This document shows positions 6,901-8,899 of a DNA stretch of 8,899 nucleotides, piece by piece. The stretch is from Candidatus Omnitrophota bacterium. Lineage in GTDB: Bacteria; Omnitrophota; Gorgyraeia; Velamenicoccales; Velamenicoccaceae. Under the pieces are notes generated by a model, which did no database searches, had not been told where the DNA came from, and saw only the letters and a program-made list of their open reading frames with translations. The position numbers and the translations under genes are program-made. Within the stretch, counting starts at the first letter, position 1. Every line of letters begins with the position of its first letter. The stretch spans positions 1 through 8,899 of the forward strand of contig JAQUOM010000063.1 of NCBI GenBank assembly GCA_028717105.1, in the 5' to 3' direction.

Positions 6901-8898
6901 TCCGTTCAGCTCCTGGCGCAGATACGGCTCCAAAGACATGCGCTGCCGAGAATCCATCTGCGCATAGGTGTCGACAAAACCATAAAGCTCGGCAACCCCT
7001 TCCTGAATGAGGTCGTCGATGTATCCGTTCTGGGGATTGGCATAGCGCGCCGCAATCTGTTTCACCAGCCAGATATAGGATTCCACCAAGATGCCTCTGG
7101 CATCCGCATTGTCTTTGGCGACTTCCTGGGCCAGCCTCAAGACCGCCGGTTCATCCAGTCCCGTATTGTCCACATAATGTTTCTTGAGGGTGAACGGGAT
7201 GACTTCCGTCGAGGCCAGCGACTTGCGTTCTTTTTCAAGCGCGGTCCTTGCGCGGCAATGTTCAAGGTAGTCGCGGGCCAGAAGCGCCATTTCGCTTAAA
7301 GGATGCGACCGCTCCAGGACTTTCGCAAAATACATCGCGGCCAGGCCATACCTGGAGGCGGCGGCATGCTGTTCGCCCTTGGCAAAATACTCTTCGATGG
7401 TTTTTAGCCGACGGACCTCCCTTTCAGACTCATCTTGAAGCGCCTTGGCCTTGCGCGCGTGCGCGACATAAATTTCGATCTCCTGGGCCATCCCCATCTC
7501 TTCGACGATCGGCACGACGCGCTTGCTCTTGATATAGAGGACGCGGGCGAATGTCTTGACGGCCTCTTTGTATCTGCCTTCGGCAACCAACTCTTTGCCC
7601 TGGATGAATAATTTGCGCGATTCCTCCATCCTTGAATCCTGATTGGCTTTTGACTTTTCGTATGTCTGTCTTCTGATGTCTTTCCTCACATCGATGACCA
7701 GCGGCTTGTTTTCAACATCGAGGACAGGATCACCGTCTTTGTCTTTGATAAATTTGATATAAGCGCGTTCGCCGGCTATAACCTTGGCCTCGACCCTGGC
7801 GAACGGATAATAGCTGAACCTTCCCCAATATCCGCCGGCCTGGAACACCCCGTCGTTATCTGTGCCTGTTTCAGACAAAATATATGTCGTCAGCCTGGCG
7901 CCGTCCTCCTGGACCAGCTTGTCTTCGGTCAGTTTTTCAAACACATTCACAATCAGACCCTTGTCAAAGGAATCTTCAGCCGCGCCTTCCGCAACCGCAT
8001 AGACCAGGGAGAGACGCTTGGCTGCAAGGACCTGACCGCCCTCCTCAACCTCTGCTCCGACGACAAAAGCGCGGCGGCCCGAGGGATTACGGATATCGAA
8101 GATGTTGACCCGCTTATAGCCGTATACCGCCCCAAAGTCGATCCAGTCTGCGCGGCCGCCGATATTGAGCGAACCGTCCTTACTCAACGGATAATGATGT
8201 ATCTCATAGCCAGGGCCGAGCAGGTTGAATTCATCCGAAAGCATATCCACAAAAGACGTCGTATATCTCTGGGCCTGTTTGTCCCAAACCAGGGCGAACT
8301 CAACATCAAGACCTGAATCCAAAGACGTCACCCGCGTCACCAGGCCGTTCTTGACCATAACCCTGACTTTTTCTCCGGGGTGATTGTAAAATTTGACCCA
8401 ATATCTGTTCTTGCCGGATGCGGTCCCGTCGATGTTCGGCCTGCCGCCGCCGATATTCAAAACCCCGCCATTATCCAGATGGCCATAGGTGGTCACATCT
8501 TTGTAGGCGGCAAAACGGGCGCGAACGATCTTTTCCATATGCACATCGATGGTCTCTCCGGTTGCATTATCCACGACGGGGAGAAAATCGAAAACGCCGC
8601 CATTTCTGATACGGATATTGACCGGGAACCCGTCCATCATCTCTGCCTCATACGGAGCGAACGGATAAGCCGCGAATTTTGCCCACGGCCGGCCCAGTTC
8701 AAATCTGCCTTCTTTCGAAAGCGCGCCCCTCATCATCACGTGCCCCATCTTCTTGACGTCTTCCCAAGACAGCCGTTTCGGCAGGTCTTTACGGTCGATA
8801 ACAGGCCGGGTGACGGCGGCAAGGAACGGCGAGCTGACGTCGTCCGAAGAACGCGCGGCCTGGCGGCGCAAGGCATGCATGCCCCTGCCGGCCAGCGT
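1..8898 (-). CDS. Giant multidomain polyprotein-like ORF (internal fragment)
   Basis: One minus-strand frame is open across the entire window, about 2,966 codons without a stop, and runs off both edges, so no start, stop, promoter or terminator is visible. Modules in N-to-C order are: beta-repeat region, TPR-like helices, sigma-70 regions 2-4, two membrane helices with an unknown domain, a second unknown module, a repeat-derived stretch, a Ser-rich stretch, a methyltransferase-like fold, an RsbT-like GHKL kinase fold, and an Enzyme I-like phosphotransferase. Eight Ser-Ser-Pro motifs separate most of these. Recognisable family motifs at several places in the same frame show that it is truly translated, not fortuitously open. 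The least protein-like stretch is about 3823-4281, where a small ORF in another frame looks more natural. Giant ORFs are known from Omnitrophota and some other uncultured bacteria; the assignment here is inference. An assembly artefact joining genes would have needed to preserve frame at every junction. Confidence 0.9.
975..1245 (-). other. Probable coiled coil before the Enzyme I-like domain
   Basis: A run of about 85 residues is rich in Lys, Glu, Arg and Gln with heptad-like hydrophobics: E-L-E-K-T-L-E-K-N-K, then I-A-K-I-E-K-Q-L-A-E-S-R-R-Q-L-E, and a very basic K-R-K-R-K-K. PTS Enzyme I has a long helical hairpin domain at the equivalent place, so this could be a diverged, extended version. 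A separate dimerisation coil is the alternative. Confidence 0.55.
1249..2352 (-). other. Unrecognised N-terminal part of the Enzyme I-like segment
   Basis: About 368 residues. The first part (about 2050-2352) is mixed alpha/beta. It is followed by a helix with an unusual cluster H-E-L-A-E-I-N-G-K-T-H-T-E (1930-1968), which could bind metal but lacks HExxH spacing. After that comes mostly helical, charged sequence (about 1260-1930) with regular Leu/Ile spacing. I do not recognise a family. No SSP divides it from the Enzyme I-like part, so it probably belongs to the same product. Confidence 0.45.
2353..2361 (-). other. SSP linker motif 8
   Basis: Window residues 2180-2182, context G-G-L-S-S-P-V, codons TCC TCG CCT. 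It ends the kinase-like module and begins the long helical and Enzyme I-like region, in which no further SSP is found. Confidence 0.7.
2362..3081 (-). other. RsbT/SpoIIAB-type GHKL serine kinase-like module
   Basis: About 240 residues between SSP motifs 7 and 8. The C-terminal half (about 2455-2835) has the GHKL ATP-binding boxes in order. The N box is R-E-L-V-T-N-V-W-K-H-A, with Glu at 2725-2727 and Asn at 2713-2715. The G1 box is D-R-G-P-G-I-E-D (2611-2634). The lid is G-Y-S-T-A-G-T-Y-G-M-G-L (2554-2589), and the closing strand is K-G-T-F-V-S-L. The string G-P-G-I-E-D followed by G-Y-S-T is typical of RsbT-like anti-sigma/antagonist kinases of partner-switching systems, more than of histidine kinases, and no phosphoacceptor His domain is seen. 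The lid glycine pattern is slightly changed (Y-G-M-G-L for L-G-x-G-L). The N-terminal half is helical and unrecognised. Sharing a chain with a sigma-like module is notable. Confidence 0.78.
3082..3090 (-). other. SSP linker motif 7
   Basis: Window residues 1937-1939, context G-S-S-V-S-S-P-V-L-G, codons AGC TCG CCG. It separates the methyltransferase-like and kinase-like modules. It shares 13 identical bases with motif 1. Confidence 0.7.
3091..3813 (-). other. Class I SAM-methyltransferase-like module
   Basis: About 241 residues between SSP motifs 6 and 7. A motif I-like segment G-T-C-L-D-I-G-A-S-Y-N-I-A-P sits at about 3680-3720. The strand after it ends in V-L-A-F-D-R (about 3628-3645), whose acidic residue would bind the SAM ribose. 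A later strand L-V-L-Y-H-N-S-L-E-D-L (about 3505-3540) fits motif IV, and L-E-S-G-G-A-L-V-V-G-T-T (about 3320-3360) fits the strand after the classic x-G-G turn. The order and spacing suit a Rossmann-like methyltransferase. The glycine loop is degenerate (D-I-G-A-S-Y rather than D-x-G-x-G-x-G), so activity is uncertain. The N-terminal 25 residues are Pro/Cys/Asp-rich and unlike the rest. The substrate is unknown. Confidence 0.6.
3814..3822 (-). other. SSP linker motif 6
   Basis: Window residues 1693-1695, context S-S-L-S-S-P-A-Q-G-P, codons TCC TCG CCG. It marks the return to convincing protein-like sequence, the methyltransferase-like module. Confidence 0.65.
3845..4102 (-). CDS. Hypothetical 85-residue protein overlapping the giant ORF
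   Basis: ATG at 4102-4100, TGA at 3847-3845, in a different minus frame from the giant ORF. An in-frame stop lies upstream at 4154-4156. The start is supported by a strong Shine-Dalgarno, GGGAGGTG, ending five bases before the ATG. The protein begins M-V-H-L-Q-D-L-E-V-V-R-V-V-P and has alternating hydrophobic patterning (G-L-Y-V-A-A-K, Y-S-F-Y-I-S), so a small beta-rich fold is plausible. About 48 of 85 codons end in G or C by my count. I recognise no family. It may be a real gene nested in the giant frame, a gene inserted or fused into it and kept open in the other frame, or a chance ORF. The ribosome site and natural composition favour a real or formerly real gene. Confidence 0.45.
   Translation of the reverse strand: MVHLQDLEVVRVVPTARGLYVAAKCTEWVHEYSFYISTEGRVEGKTSAGEWLELTNDASRCLESKVQCALLEQRDPREQERFYLS
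4108..4115 (-). promoter_or_regulatory. Shine-Dalgarno for the nested 85-codon ORF
   Basis: The minus-strand sequence GGGAGGTG differs by one base from AGGAGGTG and sits five bases before the ATG at 4102. It is the best ribosome-binding site I noticed in the window placed at normal spacing before a start codon. Confidence 0.5.
4165..4176 (-). other. SSP linker motif 5 (SSSP)
   Basis: Window residues 1575-1578, context L-A-G-S-S-S-P-S-A, codons TCC TCC AGC CCT. With motif 4 it brackets the repeat-derived stretch, and with motif 6 it brackets the Ser-rich stretch. Confidence 0.6.
4206..4270. repeat. Palindrome-like dispersed repeat remnant (REP-like)
   Basis: The ten bases CGAAGTCCCG occur twice, at 4224-4233 and 4248-4257, exactly 24 bases apart. 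On the minus strand the segment reads TTCGACAAGCTCGGGACTTC and then a second GGGACTTCG. This resembles, from memory, a family of TTCGACAAGCTC...GAGCTTGTCGAA palindromic repeats often seen between genes in environmental bacterial genomes. Its place inside an ORF is unexpected. The reading frame crosses it, coding for an Arg/Ala/Leu-rich stretch with two near-copies of R-D-F. Confidence 0.5.
4282..4290 (-). other. SSP linker motif 4
   Basis: Window residues 1537-1539, context Q-G-V-S-S-P-A, codons AGC AGC CCT. It marks the end of recognisable protein-like sequence. The next 36 residues come from a repeat-like DNA segment. Confidence 0.65.
4291..5112 (-). other. Unrecognised 274-residue alpha/beta module
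   Basis: This lies between SSP motifs 3 and 4. It starts with an amphipathic helical part containing V-T-P-E-E-A-V-R-L-I-N-R-F, has a central strand-rich part (about 4750-4960) with A-I-V-L-L-K-T-G-K-V-A-V-L-F, and ends in a helical part (about 4390-4500) plus strands. Residue composition and codon use look like normal coding sequence. I know of no family signature in it. Its size suits a single folded domain. Confidence 0.45.
5113..5124 (-). other. SSP linker motif 3 (SSSP)
   Basis: Window residues 1259-1262, context L-L-G-S-S-S-P-D-K, codons TCG TCG TCC CCG. It ends the membrane-anchored module and begins the next unrecognised one. Confidence 0.7.
5125..6258 (-). other. Unrecognised module after the membrane hairpin
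   Basis: About 378 residues that I cannot place in a family. The first part is mixed alpha/beta with many aromatic residues (near 5870-6180). The middle (about 5490-5760) is strongly helical with regular Leu/Ala spacing and D-I-E-R-A-L-E-N-L-K-like charge patterns. The last part (5125-5460) is alpha/beta again. A His-Glu-Leu triplet near 6160 is not followed by a second His at HExxH spacing, so I do not call a metalloprotease. It ends at SSP motif 3 and follows the membrane segments directly, so it is probably the cytoplasmic domain of a membrane-anchored module. Confidence 0.45.
6259..6384 (-). other. Predicted two-helix membrane hairpin
   Basis: Two adjacent hydrophobic stretches of about 20 residues each occupy window residues 839-880: Y-L-L-W-S-F-V-L-V-G-A-G-A-A-L-L-A-G-Y, then A-A-L-V-L-Y-L-A-I-G-G-F-F and V-M-S-F-V-W. 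The preceding segment is strongly basic (R-F-E-R-H-F-R-H-E-R), which by the positive-inside rule puts both flanks in the cytoplasm. They are the only membrane-like segments I see in the window. They would tether the polyprotein, or a processed product, to the inner membrane. Confidence 0.7.
6538..6546 (-). other. SSP linker motif 2
   Basis: Window residues 785-787, context G-A-I-S-S-P, codons TCA AGT CCG. It separates sigma region 4 from the membrane-hairpin module. The 20 or so residues after it are Ser/Ala/Gln-rich and look like a flexible linker. Confidence 0.7.
6562..7212 (-). other. Sigma-70-like module, regions 2, 3 and 4
   Basis: Regions appear in canonical order. Region 2.1-2.2 (7092 down to about 6965) carries the core-RNA-polymerase-binding signature L-V-E-S-Y-I-W-L-V then Y-I-D-D-L-I-Q-E-G. 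Region 2.3-2.4 (to about 6880) is more diverged: where primary sigma factors have the aromatic W-W-I-R-Q track, this has P-Y-L-R-Q-E-L. A region 3-like linker (6765-6852) matches the S-L-D-x-P-I-G-E-x-G-D style as S-L-E-E-E-L-T-E-E-G-F, then D-L-T-P-D-E-G. Region 4 (6565-6720) has the helix-turn-helix L-T-Q-E-D-V-A-G-M-L-G-V, then V-N-A-I-Y-Y-R-A-L-E-K-L. Region 1.1 is absent, and TPR-like helices sit in its place. Being embedded in a long chain is unusual for a sigma factor, and SSP motif 2 lies only eight residues after the last region 4 helix. Promoter recognition may differ from sigma-70 because of the region 2.3-2.4 divergence. Confidence 0.85.
7255..7620 (-). other. TPR-like helical repeats
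   Basis: Window residues about 427-548. The first unit (7535-7620) has the classic TPR spacing of small and aromatic residues: G-K-E-L-V-A-E-G-R-Y-K-E-A-V followed by F-A-R-V-L. A second unit (7255-7392) repeats it with Y-F-A-K-G-E-Q, then S-R-Y-G-L-A-A-M-Y-F-A-K-V-L. A charged, Lys/Glu-rich helix lies between. TPRs normally bind protein partners, so this part may recruit something to the sigma-like module that follows. The N-terminal flank is also highly charged and probably helical. Confidence 0.65.
7690..8715 (-). other. Beta-rich imperfect repeat region
   Basis: About 340 residues contain at least four diverged copies of a pattern that can be written (D/N/E)G-x-(F/L)-x-(I/L/A)-G-G-x-x-W-x-x-F-x-x-Y-x-x-x-V. 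Copies lie near 8644-8715 (FELGRPWAKFAAYPFAP), 8356-8478 (LNIGG, a longer insert, then YWVKFYNHPGEKVRV), 8104-8187 (LNIGGRADWIDFGAVYGYKR) and 7777-7866 (FQAGGYWGRFSYYPFARVEA). Alternating hydrophobic and polar residues and the Gly-Gly turns suggest short beta hairpins. I do not recognise the family. There is no signal peptide or membrane segment within it. Adhesion, carbohydrate binding or a scaffold role are all possible, and none is shown by the sequence. It leads directly into the TPR-like helices. Confidence 0.6.
8827..8835 (-). other. SSP linker motif 1
   Basis: Window residues 22-24, context D-V-S-S-P, codons AGC TCG CCG. It precedes the beta-repeat module. The 13 bases at 8827-8839 are identical to those at motif 7 (3082-3094). 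Confidence 0.7.
8836..8898 (-). other. C-terminal tail of an unseen upstream module
   Basis: About 21 residues in the main frame precede the first SSP motif. They are basic and Ala/Arg-rich, then become Ser/Asp-rich just before SSP. Too little is present to identify the module, which begins beyond the right edge of the window. Confidence 0.4.
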
Positions 8899-8899
8899 T

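Noticed and set aside
1..8899. tRNA, rRNA, CRISPR array, insertion sequence, riboswitch or terminator
   Set aside because: I saw no regularly spaced direct repeats, no transposase-like frame with inverted ends, no tRNA-like cloverleaf and no GC stem followed by a T-run clear enough to support a call.

Overview
The whole window lies inside one protein-coding reading frame on the minus strand. I read the minus-strand frame whose codons begin at positions divisible by 3 (first full codon 8898-8896, last 3-1) triplet by triplet: about 2,966 consecutive codons contain no stop, and the frame is open at both edges. The gene is therefore a fragment of a giant ORF with neither start nor stop here. Base composition looks moderately GC-rich. 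A very long ORF combining soluble regulatory and enzymatic modules suggests an uncultured lineage known for giant genes; Omnitrophota (former OP3/Omnitrophica) is my best guess, by inference only.

In protein order (right to left on the + strand), numbering window residues from 8898: the tail of an unseen module (1-21); a beta-rich imperfect-repeat region (about 62-403); TPR-like helices (about 427-548); a complete sigma-70-like module with regions 2, 3 and 4 (about 563-779); a predicted two-helix membrane hairpin with an unrecognised domain (788-1259); another unrecognised module (1263-1536); a short stretch made from a palindrome-like repeat (1540-1575); a Ser-rich stretch (1579-1692) overlapped by a convincing 85-codon ORF in another frame with its own Shine-Dalgarno; a class I methyltransferase-like module (1696-1936); an RsbT/SpoIIAB-type GHKL kinase-like module (1940-2179); and a long helical region ending in a PTS Enzyme I-like swivel domain and the start of its PEP-binding barrel (2183-2966, continuing past position 1).

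The most striking feature is a Ser-Ser-Pro tripeptide, usually after a small residue plus Val/Ile/Leu/Ser, that occurs eight times and falls at module borders. Seven of the eight copies are spelled with different codons and use both serine codon families, so the signal is at the peptide level. I infer a polyprotein in which SSP marks linkers, processing sites or old fusion junctions.

A sigma factor-like module, an RsbT-like kinase module, a membrane hairpin and an Enzyme I-like phosphotransfer module on one chain would make sense as a tethered regulatory system linking membrane or PEP status to transcription. That functional link is inference. No tRNA, rRNA, CRISPR array, IS element or plus-strand gene is supported.
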